DNA of 64,000 bases from Hyphomicrobiaceae bacterium (GCA_022844275.1 JALHMB010000002.1:434001-498000); one strand, 5' to 3'. Positions 29,637 to 39,422 are shown, counted from the stretch's first letter. The notes: generated by a model not told the origin, from the letters alone. Program-made: numbers and translations.

Positions 29637-30362
29637 TCAGCCGATCTTGCCGCCGGCGAGCGTGATGCCGCCGAGGACGATGGCCGCGGCGAGGATGAGG
29701 CACAACAGCGCGAGCCGTGGCGAGGCGATCCGCGCCTCGACCTGATCCTCGAAGTGGGCGTAGCGCTTGCGGCCCGTGACCATGGGCCGGACGAGGTCCT
29801 CGCGCTTCCAGATGGCATAGGCGAAGCTCGCCAGAATATGGAGCGCTATAACGATGAGAAGGATGTCGAAAAGCCAGATGTGCCAGCGCGTCGTGAGTGC
29901 CACCGTCTCCTCGGCGATCTTGCTCGCGAGCGGTCCGCCGTGCAGTTCCGTGTGGTCGTCGTAGGAGAAGAGACCCGTGATGCCCTGCGCTGCGACGAGC
30001 CCGAGCATCATGAAAACGACGGTGCCGCCAAGCGGATTGTGGCCGAGGAAGTGACGGGGCCGCCGGAGCAGGAAATCCATGCCATAGCGGAGCGCCGTCC
30101 ATGGGGCATAGGCGAAGGCTCGGAAACGAGCGGTCGAGCTGCCGACAAAGCCCCAGAGAATGCGGAATGTAATGAGGATGAGGATCGCGTAGCCGATCCG
30201 CATGTGCCAGACGAGATCGGGATTGCCCTTGCGGGTTACATAGGCGAGCGCGATCAGGACGACGAGCGACCAGTGAAAGAGACGCGTCGGGCCATCCCAG
30301 ACCCGCACCATGCGCTTCTCAGTCGCGCCGGCATTCGCGGGCGCATCCTGTTCAACCGACAT
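29637..30362 (-). CDS. Cytochrome b561-type membrane protein (cytochrome b/b6 domain)
   Basis: Inner-membrane di-haem b cytochrome of 241 aa with four core helices and one more C-terminal helix. Likely haem ligands are histidines in RLFHWSLVVLIALAY, LVWHMRIGYAIL, RWHIWLFDILL and IALHILASFAY. These proteins pass electrons between soluble cytochromes and the quinone pool. ATG 30362 has GGGGGAG upstream. No c-type cytochrome gene is next to it, so the electron partner is unknown. Confidence 0.9.
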   Translation of the reverse strand: MSVEQDAPANAGATEKRMVRVWDGPTRLFHWSLVVLIALAYVTRKGNPDLVWHMRIGYAILILITFRILWGFVGSSTARFRAFAYAPWTALRYGMDFLLRRPRHFLGHNPLGGTVVFMMLGLVAAQGITGLFSYDDHTELHGGPLASKIAEETVALTTRWHIWLFDILLIVIALHILASFAYAIWKREDLVRPMVTGRKRYAHFEDQVEARIASPRLALLCLILAAAIVLGGITLAGGKIG

Positions 30363-30502
30363 ATCTCCCCCATGCTCTGATATCCGTGCCGATGGTATCC
30401 GGGGCGCATGTCGGGTCAACGGGCGGCACAATGACAAAGATGTGTACGCCAGCTACAGTCCGCTCGCGCTGACAATCGGCAACACAGCGAGGATCGCCGA
30501 GC

Positions 30503-31003
30503 ATGCCAAAAAAGCAATCCGCCGGCGCGGCCAAATCCAAGGCTGCTGACAAAGCAACAGGCAAAGCAACCGGGCCGGCCTATTGGCTCCTGAAGTCGGA
30601 GCCCGATGCTTTTTCCTGGGACGATCTGAAGTCCAAAGGAAAGACTGGCGAGCCATGGACGGGTGTGCGGAATTTCCTCGCGCGCAACAACATGAGGGCC
30701 ATGAAGATCGGTGATCTCGGTTTCTTCTACCACTCGAATATTGGCAAGGAGATCGTCGGCGTCTGCAAGGTGATCGCGCTCGCCCATCCCGATCCTAGTG
30801 ACGACACGGGCAAGTGGGAGTGCGTGGACGTCGTCGCCGTCGCCGACATGCCGAAGCCTGTGACACTCGAGGATGCCAAGGAAACGCCATCCCTCTCGAA
30901 GATGAGCCTTGTGACGACGACGCGCCTTTCCGTGCAGCCCGTAACGCCCGAGGAATGGCGCATCGTGTGCAAAATGGGCGGCCTCGACCCAAAGAAGCTC
31001 TAG
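30503..31003 (+). CDS. EVE domain protein
   Basis: 166 aa. A Lys/Ala-rich N-terminal tail of 24 residues precedes a PUA-like EVE domain: YWLLKSEPDAFSWDDL, TGVRNFLARNNMRAMKIGDLGFFYHS, VGVCKVI. EVE domains bind modified bases in DNA or RNA and occur both as housekeeping proteins and as sensors in defence systems. Here the neighbours are ordinary, so the housekeeping form is likelier. Divergent from the cytochrome b gene. Confidence 0.9.
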   Translation: MPKKQSAGAAKSKAADKATGKATGPAYWLLKSEPDAFSWDDLKSKGKTGEPWTGVRNFLARNNMRAMKIGDLGFFYHSNIGKEIVGVCKVIALAHPDPSDDTGKWECVDVVAVADMPKPVTLEDAKETPSLSKMSLVTTTRLSVQPVTPEEWRIVCKMGGLDPKKL

Positions 31004-31111
31004 GATCGCCCGACGCGGCATGGCGGCGCGTTGATCGGGGGCGATCTCGACGCCATATCTGAGAGCAGTGTGCGGGGCCGCGTGTCTGCGGCGCCAAGAG
31101 GTTCAGACCAT

Positions 31112-32494
31112 ATGGCCGAAGACGAGGAAGCCAACCGCCTGAGCGCACGCGCCGCGCGATATCTTCGCGTCGGCACGAACGTCGGCGCGGTGGCGGCGCG
31201 CGTCGCCGGCAGCCGTCTCCTCGGCTATGACCTCGATCGCGAGAAGAATGCGGCCGAGCTTGCCAAGGCGCTGGGCGGGCTCAAGGGCCCTATCATGAAG
31301 GCGGCACAGCTCCTCTCGACCATTCCCGAGGCCCTGCCGCCTGAATATGCGCGCGAGCTGGCGCAGCTCCAGTCGGCAGCCCCGCCCATGGGGCCGGCGT
31401 TCGTGCGCCGTCGCATGCAGGCCGAGCTAGGGCCGGACTGGCAGGCGCGTTTTGCGTCGTTCGAACTCGCGTCGACCGCCTCGGCCTCGCTTGGGCAGGT
31501 GCATCGTGCGCTCGCGCATGATGGGCGCGCGTTGGCCGTGAAGTTGCAGTATCCGGATATGCAGTCGGCGGTCGAAGCCGACGTGACGCAGCTCAAGGTC
31601 GCGTTCGCCATTCACGCGCGCATGGATCCTGCCGTCGAGACGGGCGAGATCCTGAAGGAGATCTCGGCGCGGCTCCGCGAGGAGCTCGATTACGGTCTCG
31701 AGGCATGCCACACGGCGCTCTATCGCCTCATCTTTCGCGATGATCCGCTCATTCGCGTACCTGATATCGTGCCCGAGCTTTCGACGAAGCGACTGCTCAG
31801 CATGAGTTGGCTCGAGGGGCGACGCCTGCTCGACTACAAGGAGGCGCCGGTCGAGGATCGCAACCAGATCGCGCGCGCCATGTTCCGCGCCTGGTGGTTT
31901 CCCTTCAGCCACTACGGCGTCATTCATGGCGATCCGCACCTCGGCAACTACACGATCTTTGAGGAAGCGGGGCGTCCGGCCGGCATCAATCTTTTGGACT
32001 ATGGCTGCATGCGCACGTTCGCGCCGAAATTCGTCGGCGGCGTCATCGATCTCTATCGTGGACTGCACGAGGGCGACGAGGCGCGCATCGTGCACGCCTA
32101 TGAGACATGGGGTTTCTCGGGTCTTTCCAGAGAGCTGATCGACGTCCTTAACATCTGGGCGCGCTTCATCTACGGGCCGCTGCTCGACGACCGCGTGCGC
32201 TCGATCGCCGAAGGAACGACGCCTGGCGAGTACGGTCGGCGCGAAGCCTTCACCGTGCACAAGGCGCTCAAGGAGAAGGGACCAGTGAGGGTGCCGCGCG
32301 AGTTCGTATTCATGGATCGTGCCGCGATCGGGCTCGGCGGCGTCTTTCTTCATCTCGACGCGCGGCTCAACTACTTCCGGATCTTCAACGAAACCATAGA
32401 GGACTTCGACCTCGCGCGCGTCGGCGCGCGCCAGCGGGCATCATTCATGGAGACGGGCGTGCCGCTGCCAGAGGATATGGATGCCGCCGCATGA
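31112..32494 (+). CDS. ABC1/AarF/UbiB-family atypical kinase
   Basis: 460-aa UbiB-like protein. Family blocks: KxGQ-equivalent GPIMKAAQLLSTIPEALPPEY, Ala-rich loop STASASLGQVHRA, ATP lysine in LAVKLQYP, EELDYGLEA, and the catalytic HGDPHLGNY plus LLDYGCMR. Members affect ubiquinone synthesis or quinone handling. It lacks the C-terminal membrane helices of true UbiB, so an ABC1 paralogue is likelier. ATG 31112 follows AAGAGG; a further upstream in-frame start at 31031 has no support. Overlaps the MutT gene by 14 nt. Confidence 0.88.
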   Translation: MAEDEEANRLSARAARYLRVGTNVGAVAARVAGSRLLGYDLDREKNAAELAKALGGLKGPIMKAAQLLSTIPEALPPEYARELAQLQSAAPPMGPAFVRRRMQAELGPDWQARFASFELASTASASLGQVHRALAHDGRALAVKLQYPDMQSAVEADVTQLKVAFAIHARMDPAVETGEILKEISARLREELDYGLEACHTALYRLIFRDDPLIRVPDIVPELSTKRLLSMSWLEGRRLLDYKEAPVEDRNQIARAMFRAWWFPFSHYGVIHGDPHLGNYTIFEEAGRPAGINLLDYGCMRTFAPKFVGGVIDLYRGLHEGDEARIVHAYETWGFSGLSRELIDVLNIWARFIYGPLLDDRVRSIAEGTTPGEYGRREAFTVHKALKEKGPVRVPREFVFMDRAAIGLGGVFLHLDARLNYFRIFNETIEDFDLARVGARQRASFMETGVPLPEDMDAAA

Positions 32495-32915
32495 GGGCCG
32501 AAGCACCGTGACCAAGCCGATCGTTCTCGTCGCCGCGGCGGCACTTATTGACGCCGACAACCGGGTGCTCATTGCGGAGCGGCCGCCGGGCAAATCCATG
32601 GCCGGGCTCTGGGAGTTCCCAGGCGGCAAGGTCTCGCCGGGCGAGACGCCCGAGCAGGCACTTCTCCGCGAGCTTCAGGAGGAGCTTGGCATCGAGGTGT
32701 GCGAGACGTGCCTCGCACCCTTCACGTTCGCGAGCCATACGTACGAGAACTTCCATCTGCTGATGCCGCTCTATCTCTGCCGCAACTGGGAGGGCGAGAT
32801 CACGCCGCGCGAAGGCCAGCGCATCAAATGGGTGCGGGCGGTGCGGCTTACCGACTATCCCATGCCGCCGGCAGACGTGCCGCTCGTCGCCATGCTGCGC
32901 GATCTGCTGGGATAG
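32481..32915 (+). CDS. mutT: 8-oxo-dGTP diphosphatase (MutT-like Nudix hydrolase)
   Basis: Sanitises oxidised nucleotides. The Nudix box GGKVSPGETPEQALLRELQEELGI (residues about 49-72) is complete. The longest form of 144 aa starts at ATG 32481 inside the kinase gene with AGAGGA upstream; a GTG at 32508 with GAGGG upstream would give the usual MutT N-terminus (MTKPIVLVAAAALI). Convergent with the DUF2865 gene 19 nt away. Confidence 0.93.
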   Translation: MPPHEGRSTVTKPIVLVAAAALIDADNRVLIAERPPGKSMAGLWEFPGGKVSPGETPEQALLRELQEELGIEVCETCLAPFTFASHTYENFHLLMPLYLCRNWEGEITPREGQRIKWVRAVRLTDYPMPPADVPLVAMLRDLLG

Positions 32916-32934
32916 AATGGCGTAGGCTAAGGTC

Positions 32935-34191
32935 TCAATTGCCAAAGACGCGCGTTGCCCAATCCGGCCGGCCGCTAGACTTTGCGCTGCGTGTACTTTG
33001 AGGCGCGCTAGCCTCGCGGCGCTCACGTTTCGGCGCGCTATCGGCCCGTCGTTTGCGGACAACGGGCGCCGCTTCCTGGGCCGGCTTGGGCTCCTGCGCG
33101 CCGAGCAGCATGGCCCCTTCCAGAAGCTGCGGTCCTGATGATACGCCTTCATCAGCAGGGGGTGCTGCCACCAGTGATGGTTTTGCAGCGGACGCCTCGA
33201 TGGGGCGCTGGGCGGGCGTTGACGGTATTGGCGGCAGCGGCTGGATCGAGGTGGCGCGTACTACTGGGCTTGTCTGCGGCGCCACGGCGAGACTGCTACC
33301 CGAAATCGCGATCGGGCGCGGTCCACGATTCTCACGAGGCGGTGTTGGGCTCACCTGTGTCATGATCTCGCGTGGTGCAGGCTGCACTTTGGCCGCAACG
33401 GGCTGCTTACTTCTGTTCGCGCGCTCAGTGTAGACGCGGTGGCGATTGAGCGATGCTTCCTCCCACGGATGGGGTTTGCAGGTGCAGGCCTCGACATAGT
33501 TCGTGCGGAAGAGGAAAGCCGTCTTGAGCGCCGTGTAGGGCTGACCGCGCACGTCCCGCATCTGCTCCGGCTCACCGCCGGGATTGGGATAGACATAGAG
33601 GCGGGCGCCCGACGAGCAGCGTGCATCGCACGCGGCCTCGTCTGCGGCGAAGCGATCAGGCGTCGCCGCAAAGCTGATCGGGAAGAAGTAGCCATCGCAG
33701 AGGCGGACGCACACGGTGCGATACGTGCCGCGCTCCCGGCCGAGCTCGCGGGCGCGCGCCATGGCCTCCTCGCGAGTCTCGCGTTCTTCGCGGAGACGCT
33801 CATCTCGCGCCTCACGCTCTGCGCGCTGGCGTTCCTCGCGGGCTGCCCGCTCTTCCTGCTCGCGTTCGCGCCGTTCCTCGTCGCGTGACACCGGACGTTG
33901 CCGGGAGCCGCGGTAGCGACCGCCGCTCCAAGCCGAGGGATTGTTGACCTGATCAACCCAATCGTTGGTCGGCAGATATGCGCCCGAGATTTTGACCACG
34001 GCCTGGGCGTCGCTCGATTGGACGGTGCCCTGCGGGGGCTTGGCAGAGAGGAGTGACCGGCACGTCGCGCCGAGCACGAAGACCGCGAACGCCGCGAGGC
34101 CGACCGCAAGGGCGGCACGCATATCATCAGACCGGGCCCCCGGACGAGGAACGGGCAGTGGGAGGCGCCGATGCCGGAGGATGCGGAACAT
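32935..34191 (-). CDS. DUF2865 protein
   Basis: Family restricted largely to Rhizobiales. 418 aa: a membrane/signal segment (about residues 25-45, LAVGLAAFAVFVLGATC), a highly charged Arg/Glu coiled-coil stretch (about 100-150), the DUF2865 core with RTVCVRLCDGYFFPISF, DEAACDARCSS, ARLYVYPNPGGEPEQM and VEACTCKPHPWEEASL, then a Pro/Ala-rich tail. Six cysteines in the core suggest disulfides in the periplasm. Function unknown. The start is uncertain (34191 or 34122). Confidence 0.85.
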   Translation of the reverse strand: MFRILRHRRLPLPVPRPGARSDDMRAALAVGLAAFAVFVLGATCRSLLSAKPPQGTVQSSDAQAVVKISGAYLPTNDWVDQVNNPSAWSGGRYRGSRQRPVSRDEERREREQEERAAREERQRAEREARDERLREERETREEAMARARELGRERGTYRTVCVRLCDGYFFPISFAATPDRFAADEAACDARCSSGARLYVYPNPGGEPEQMRDVRGQPYTALKTAFLFRTNYVEACTCKPHPWEEASLNRHRVYTERANRSKQPVAAKVQPAPREIMTQVSPTPPRENRGPRPIAISGSSLAVAPQTSPVVRATSIQPLPPIPSTPAQRPIEASAAKPSLVAAPPADEGVSSGPQLLEGAMLLGAQEPKPAQEAAPVVRKRRADSAPKRERREASAPQSTRSAKSSGRPDWATRVFGN

Positions 34192-34373
34192 ACTTCTACC
34201 GTGTACGCAGGAACTGAGTGGCCTTAAAAGCCCGCACGGTTCGTTCTGTCAACTAGCCTGCCGTCACAACTGTTTGTTCTGGATACGCATCTAATGCGCA
34301 GCGGATGACAAAAAGCATATGACGGGACGAGTTTCCAACGCTGCGCCGATGAAAAGGTTGCGCCCGGTTCGGA

Positions 34374-36167
34374 TCAAATTGCGAAGACTTGACGCGCCAG
34401 CGTCCAAAGCGGTCCCCAGACGCTCTCGCCGAGCTTGGTGAGAACGCCACCGAGCACAGCGACGGCAATCCAGCCGGCCCACCGCCTCACACCGCGCGTG
34501 AAATTGGCGGAGATGCGGATCGAGATTCGCTGCTCGGGAAGGCTCGTATCGGCCACCACGCCATCGGCACCGATGGACCGGGAGGCTACGATGAGCGTCA
34601 GCTCCGCGGGCCCACGCACTTGCGGGATGACCGTAAATCGCCAAACGGCATAGTCACTTGAGAGCTGATCGCCGCGTGTGCCCGTCCACTGCGTCTCCGG
34701 CGACTTTGGCTCGATGTAGAAGCGGCCGGGCTCGCCCTGGAGGCGCACGCTCATGGCGCGCGTGATCAGGAGCTGATGCGTGTGCGGGGCCCCGCCACCC
34801 TGTAAGCCACCACCAGCATTCACGCCTTCGCGCGCAATGCGGATCTCGATGGTCTCGAGGACGCCGACCTTCATGCGGCGGGGAATGTTCTCAACGAGCT
34901 GCCCGCTCTCGACGCCAGAGCGAGGCGCGTTGCGGCCCCCTCGCCTAGCGCCCTCACGTGCGCGGGCACGATCAGGGGGCGGTGCGCGCCCCGGGGGCGG
35001 CGGCGGATAGGGTGGTACTGGTGGGACGGGTGGGCGATCGGCTGTCGCCTCAGGCCACGGTGTCGTCAGTTCGGGCTCGGCTGGCACGCCCTGCGGCAGA
35101 CGCAGGTTCGGGCGCGGCGGCGGTGGACGTGATGCGCCGAGGCCACGCGGTGGGATCGGTGGCGGGCCATCGGGCGGGCGCCGTCCGGCATCCAGGGGCG
35201 GCAGCGGCGGCGGTCCAGGCTGCTCGGGAGCAGGTGCAGGCGGCTGGTGGCGAGTATGGGCGTCCGAGCCGCCCACTGGCGGCTGGCCGACGGGAGGGAC
35301 ATGGGGTGTTGTCTCGGGTGCGAGAGCCGGCGGCGATGGCTGCGGCGGCTGGCGCGCCACTTCGGGCTCCGGCGCGGGCCGCGGTGCGGGCGCCGGAGGC
35401 TCAGCGCGTGCAGGCGCGGGCGGCGGTGGGGCGGCCGGCCGCGGTGTCTCCGCCTTGCGCGGAGGCGCGGGCGGTGCGGGTGGCCGTGGCGGCGGATCTG
35501 GCCGAATATTGGGAAAGCCCAAGGGTTCCCAAAGCGGCTTCTGGATGGGTGGCGCTCGCGAGCCGACGCGCGGCTCCTCGGGCATGGGTGGCCGAGGAGC
35601 TGGTTCGGCTGGTGGTGGGCTCGGTGCTGGTGCCGCCTGCACTGGCGGAGGTGCAGCTTCCGGCGCATCTGGAGGCGGTTGGGCTGGCGCCTGGGCTGCC
35701 GCACTCTGGCGAATGACCCGAATGGCAGCCTGGAAGGTCAGGCCCTGGGCTTTCAGGAAGGTCGCCGCCATGCTCTTGCCGTCACCAACGATGGCGGCGA
35801 GTACGATGGCGCCGTCGATCTGCACGTCGGGGCGCGGGCTCTGGCGAGCTGCAGCTTCTGCATATGCGAGAATCTTGGTGAGGTCCGGATCGGGCGTCGG
35901 CATGGTGCCGCGGGCGGCCGTCGGCTGCTGCTGGCCGAGGAAGCTCGCGACGTCGTTGCGAAGGCGGCCGAGATCGACGGAATTCGAGATCAGCACGCGC
36001 GCCGCGTCCTCATCCTCGGTGAGGGCCAGCAGCAGGTGCTCGAGCGTGATCGTGCCGTGCGCCTGGCCGATCGCATAGTCGCTCGCACGCGCGAGCGTCG
36101 CGATCAGCCCATCGGACCGCGCAATCCTCGTCTCGTACGACGTCGCCTGAGCCATCTCCGCAGCCAT
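34374..36167 (-). CDS. ClpA/B N-domain fused to proline-rich linker and beta-rich, membrane-anchored domain
   Basis: About 597 aa in three parts. Residues 1-150 are a double Clp N repeat (ITLEHLLLALTEDEDAARVL and VQIDGAIVLAAIVGDGKSMA). Residues 155-400 are an extreme Pro-rich linker. Residues 415-597 are a beta-rich domain (VGVLETIEIRIAREGV, WRFTVIPQVRGPAELTLIV) ending in a membrane helix (WAGWIAVAVLGGVLTKLG). No AAA module exists, so it is not a chaperone ATPase. ATG 36167 has AGGAGAGG 8 nt upstream; the frame is open further. It is monocistronic. The domain mix suggests a substrate-sensing or signalling protein; inference only. Confidence 0.75.
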   Translation of the reverse strand: MAAEMAQATSYETRIARSDGLIATLARASDYAIGQAHGTITLEHLLLALTEDEDAARVLISNSVDLGRLRNDVASFLGQQQPTAARGTMPTPDPDLTKILAYAEAAARQSPRPDVQIDGAIVLAAIVGDGKSMAATFLKAQGLTFQAAIRVIRQSAAAQAPAQPPPDAPEAAPPPVQAAPAPSPPPAEPAPRPPMPEEPRVGSRAPPIQKPLWEPLGFPNIRPDPPPRPPAPPAPPRKAETPRPAAPPPPAPARAEPPAPAPRPAPEPEVARQPPQPSPPALAPETTPHVPPVGQPPVGGSDAHTRHQPPAPAPEQPGPPPLPPLDAGRRPPDGPPPIPPRGLGASRPPPPRPNLRLPQGVPAEPELTTPWPEATADRPPVPPVPPYPPPPPGRAPPPDRARAREGARRGGRNAPRSGVESGQLVENIPRRMKVGVLETIEIRIAREGVNAGGGLQGGGAPHTHQLLITRAMSVRLQGEPGRFYIEPKSPETQWTGTRGDQLSSDYAVWRFTVIPQVRGPAELTLIVASRSIGADGVVADTSLPEQRISIRISANFTRGVRRWAGWIAVAVLGGVLTKLGESVWGPLWTLARQVFAI

Positions 36168-36579
36168 TCTTGCGGCCTCTCCTGGGGCCATTACGGGGAA
36201 AATCCCCTTCTCACCTCCGCGAGCCTGATCTGCCGCGCCAGCGGACCTGGACGGAGGCCTGCGGCGCAGCACCCACCGCTTAGAGCATGATTCACCCGCG
36301 GCGGGAATCCGGCACGACCGCCGGCCGGGTGGCAAATCTTTCAAGGCATCATAGAGTTAGTGCGCCATGCCCGACTGCGGCCGGCGCGCCACACGCCACT
36401 GCCGCCTCTGGAGTGTACTTGAAGCCGCCCGGCATTTCATCGCGCTTTGCATGTGCAGCGAACGAGAGGGCCTTGGCCGTTGCCGAAGTGCAAAAGTTCA
36501 TTGAGCCGCATTCGCAAGGCGCTATAAGTGCGCGCCGTGGCGAGATCCCTCGGCGGTTTGGCGGAAGAAGGACACTTCG

Positions 36580-37515
36580 ATGGCGAAGAGCAGCGAGACG
36601 GAAGCGCGGGTGCCGGTGGAAATTGCTCCGCAGGCGCAGGTGCGAATTCTCGCCGAGGCTCTTCCGGCCCTGATCAACTATGACGAAGAGACTGTCGTCA
36701 TCAAGTTCGGCGGCAATGCCATGGGCGACGAGAAGCTCGCCGAGGCGTTCGCTAAGGATATCGTGTACCTGAAGCTCTCCGGCATCAATCCGGTCGTCGT
36801 GCACGGCGGGGGTCCTCAGATCGGCCGGATGCTCAAGAAGCTCGCGATCGAGTCTGAATTCGTGCACGGCCTGCGCGTGACCGACAAGCCGACCGTCGAG
36901 ATTGTCGAGATGGTGCTCGCGGGCGCCATCAACAAGGAGATCGTCTCGGCGATCAACCGTCAGGGCGGCAAGGCCGTCGGCATCTGCGGCAAGGATGCCA
37001 ACCTGATGATCGCCAAGAAGATCACCGAGATGCCGGATCCGCAGTCCAACATCATGCAGGCGGTCGACATCGGCTACGTCGGTGATCCCGTTGAGGTGAA
37101 CCCGCACATCGTCGAGGTCATCTCGAAGTCGGACCTCATTCCGGTGATTGCGCCGGTCGGTATGTCGCGTGAGGGCGAGACGCTCAATATCAATGCCGAC
37201 TCGTTCGCCTCTGCCCTCGCCGCGCGCATGAAGGCCAAGCGCCTTCTCCTGCTGACGGACGTCGCGGGCGTGCTCGACAAGGAGAAGAACCTCATTCCGC
37301 AGCTTACGGTCGGGGAAGCGCGCGATCTCATCCGCGACGGCACGATCAACGGTGGCATGATCCCGAAGATCGAGGGCTGCATCGAGGTCGTCGAGGCGGG
37401 CGTCGAAGCCGTCGTCATCATCGATGGGCGCGTGCCGCATTGTGTGCTGCTCGAGCTCTTTACGGAGCATGGCGTCGGCACGCTCGTCAGCGGCAATCGC
37501 AAGGCGAAGAAGTAG
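36580..37515 (+). CDS. argB: Acetylglutamate kinase
   Basis: Second step of arginine synthesis: phosphorylates N-acetylglutamate. 311 aa. The amino-acid-kinase fold shows [25 protein letters not shown], and [17 protein letters not shown], with C-terminal [14 protein letters not shown]. The N-terminal extension before VVIKFGG is typical of arginine-inhibited, hexameric forms, so feedback control is likely. It is followed by a HAD gene after 15 nt. Confidence 0.97.
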   Translation: MAKSSETEARVPVEIAPQAQVRILAEALPALINYDEETVVIKFGGNAMGDEKLAEAFAKDIVYLKLSGINPVVVHGGGPQIGRMLKKLAIESEFVHGLRVTDKPTVEIVEMVLAGAINKEIVSAINRQGGKAVGICGKDANLMIAKKITEMPDPQSNIMQAVDIGYVGDPVEVNPHIVEVISKSDLIPVIAPVGMSREGETLNINADSFASALAARMKAKRLLLLTDVAGVLDKEKNLIPQLTVGEARDLIRDGTINGGMIPKIEGCIEVVEAGVEAVVIIDGRVPHCVLLELFTEHGVGTLVSGNRKAKK

Positions 37516-37530
37516 GTCGAAGAAACCGGC

Positions 37531-38310
37531 ATGAGCGACAAGCCGTCAGAAGAGCGCGCGGCCGCGGTTGAGGAGGTGGCGCAGAAGGTTGTGGCGGCCC
37601 GCCATCGCGCCGGCTTCGACGCGACCCAAGCCTGGATTTTCGATCTCGACAACACGCTCTATCCGGCCGAGTGCAATCTCTTCGCCCAGGTCGACCAGAA
37701 GATGGGCGAGTTCATAGCGAACTTCCTCGGCGTGCCCTTCGCGTATGCGCGCCATCTCCAGAAGAGCTACTACCGCCAGTTCGGCACGACGCTCACGGGT
37801 CTCATGAAGGTGCACAAAATGCGCCCCGAGGCTTTCCTCGACTACGTCCACGACATCGATCTGACCGTTGTGCCCGAGCATCCGGAGCTCGCCGAGGCCA
37901 TCAAGGCACTGCCGGGGCGGCGCCTCATATTCACGAACGGCACGCGTGCGCACGCCGAGCGCGTCGCGGCGAAGCTCGGCATCCTCCATCTCTTCGAGGA
38001 CATTTACGACATCGTCGCCTCGGACTATGTGCCGAAGCCGCAGCCCGAGCCCTACAAGCAATTCCTCTTGCGCCATGGCGTGCAGCCGAAGGCCGCTGCC
38101 ATGTTCGAGGACATGCCGCACAATTTGGAAGTGCCACACCAGCTCGGATTGACGACCGTGCTCGTGCACTCGTCGTACGTGGATCATCCCGTGCAGATCG
38201 GTATCCGCAACTGGCAGAAGCCGCCCGAGCACGTCCACCACATGACCGAGAACCTCGCGGAGTTCCTCGGCGACGTGCTCGACACGATCGCGGCGAAGGA
38301 GCGGTCGTAG
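37531..38310 (+). CDS. HAD-family pyrimidine 5'-nucleotidase (SDT1-like)
   Basis: 259-aa HAD phosphatase. Motif I is FDLDNTLYP with nucleophile D38 and D40; motif II FTNGTRAHA; motif III lysine near PKPQPEPYKQF; motif IV MFEDMPHNLEVP. The TIGR01993-type architecture marks pyrimidine 5'-nucleotidases. The 15-nt gap behind argB implies co-transcription; this pairing is common in alphaproteobacteria. Confidence 0.92.
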   Translation: MSDKPSEERAAAVEEVAQKVVAARHRAGFDATQAWIFDLDNTLYPAECNLFAQVDQKMGEFIANFLGVPFAYARHLQKSYYRQFGTTLTGLMKVHKMRPEAFLDYVHDIDLTVVPEHPELAEAIKALPGRRLIFTNGTRAHAERVAAKLGILHLFEDIYDIVASDYVPKPQPEPYKQFLLRHGVQPKAAAMFEDMPHNLEVPHQLGLTTVLVHSSYVDHPVQIGIRNWQKPPEHVHHMTENLAEFLGDVLDTIAAKERS

Positions 38311-38328
38311 TTCGCGTCTTCGGCGCGA

Positions 38329-38384
38329 GTGGGGCCTTGGCCCCACACGCCAATCGGGGGACACCCCCAAACCCCCGTCTTTTC
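38329..38384 (+). terminator. Hairpins behind argB operon
   Basis: A perfect hairpin GTGGGGCC-TT-GGCCCCAC (38329-38346) is followed by CGGGGG...CCCCCG (38355-38377) and TCTTTTC. The T-tract is short but well placed, so the second hairpin is the likelier terminator. Confidence 0.6.
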
Positions 38385-38389
38385 TGGAC

Positions 38390-38815
38390 TTAGTCCGCTG
38401 CAATGAAGCGGAGTGTGCCTGCTCGACGCGTTGGCTTGCCGGTGTCGTTCGTATGATTGACGCCGTCCATGACAGGCACTTCAGAGAAATCGAATGGGCT
38501 TACACCGTCCAGGCAAGCCACGTTGACGGCGTACAGACTCGTGTCGGATCGTCGTTGGTGGTGTGTGTAGATGCCGCAACGGGAACAGAAGAAGTGCTGC
38601 GCTGATCCCGTATGGAAGCGGTAGGTGGACAGTGCGTCCTCACCCTGCACGATCTTGATTCCGCCCATTTCCGCCATGGCCACGACGGCGCCTCGCATCC
38701 GGCAGTAAGAGCAGGTGCAGCGGCGGATCGAATGGAAGCCGTCGCTGAGCGTCACCTCGAAACGCACCGCACCGCAATGGCACTGGCCGCCCAGAACGTT
38801 TGTGTCGCCCACCAT
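38390..38815 (-). CDS. GFA-family zinc protein (glutathione-dependent formaldehyde-activating-like)
   Basis: 141 aa with the CENP-V/GFA fold. Zinc ligands: QCHCGAVRF (C12, C14), CTCSYCRMRG and FFCSRCGIYTHH. Despite the name most members have no proven formaldehyde role. Single gene on the minus strand. ATG 38815. Confidence 0.92.
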   Translation of the reverse strand: MVGDTNVLGGQCHCGAVRFEVTLSDGFHSIRRCTCSYCRMRGAVVAMAEMGGIKIVQGEDALSTYRFHTGSAQHFFCSRCGIYTHHQRRSDTSLYAVNVACLDGVSPFDFSEVPVMDGVNHTNDTGKPTRRAGTLRFIAAD

Positions 38816-38873
38816 GTTACCTGCGCCTCCCGCTCAGCGGAACGCCGTCCCCCAGGCTGGCTGAGGTCGGGGC

Positions 38874-39422
38874 CTAGACCTCCGACATGCGCCGCCGCAT
38901 GTTCGCCGCCGAAGCTGCGAACCCGGCCTGCAGCGCCGCGATCGCGATCAGAACCGAGATCACGACATTCCAGCCGGCGAAGGAGAGGCCGAGGAATGTC
39001 CAGGGTGCTTCATCGCAGCGGATGACGCGTGTCGTCTCGAGCTGCTGGAGCAGGCCGCCCGTACCGCCGCCGAGCGTCTGGGAGACAGCGGCGCAGGTAT
39101 CAGGCCCCGGCCAGAATTTCCACTCGGCGCCGGCGTGGTAGATGCCGAGCCCGGCGTTGGCTAGGAAGGCCAGCGCCACAATGAAGAACACGGCCGCCGC
39201 CCAGCCCGCACGGTCGATCGCGACAAGGACGAGCGCGCCGAACAGAAGGGGGATACCAGCATAGTAGGCATAGCGCTGCATGAGGCAGAGTGGGCAGGGC
39301 GCGTAGCCGCCGATGTGCTGGAAGCCGTAGGCCGCGACGATGGACGCAATGGCGAGCATGAGCGCAACGGCGCCCGCCTTGTAAGCGGGATCGGCAGTCG
39401 CGGATGCTGGGCGCTGGTGCAT
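38874..39422 (-). CDS. dsbB: DsbB-like disulfide oxidoreductase
   Basis: Inner-membrane protein of 182 aa with four helices that reoxidises DsbA with quinone. The first pair C43/C46 lies in APCPLCLMQRYAYY; the second periplasmic pair is in GPDTCAAVSQTL and TRVIRCDEAPW. Helices at about 18-36, 53-70, 73-92 and 150-172. No dsbA is adjacent; the YqaA gene lies 27 nt upstream on the same strand and may be co-transcribed. Confidence 0.93.
   Translation of the reverse strand: MHQRPASATADPAYKAGAVALMLAIASIVAAYGFQHIGGYAPCPLCLMQRYAYYAGIPLLFGALVLVAIDRAGWAAAVFFIVALAFLANAGLGIYHAGAEWKFWPGPDTCAAVSQTLGGGTGGLLQQLETTRVIRCDEAPWTFLGLSFAGWNVVISVLIAIAALQAGFAASAANMRRRMSEV

Noticed and set aside
34958-36290. Long plus-strand open frames over the ClpN/proline-rich gene
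   Set aside because: These are Gly/Arg/Trp-biased mirror frames of the Pro-rich linker; the minus-strand frame carries the recognisable Clp N repeats and membrane helix.
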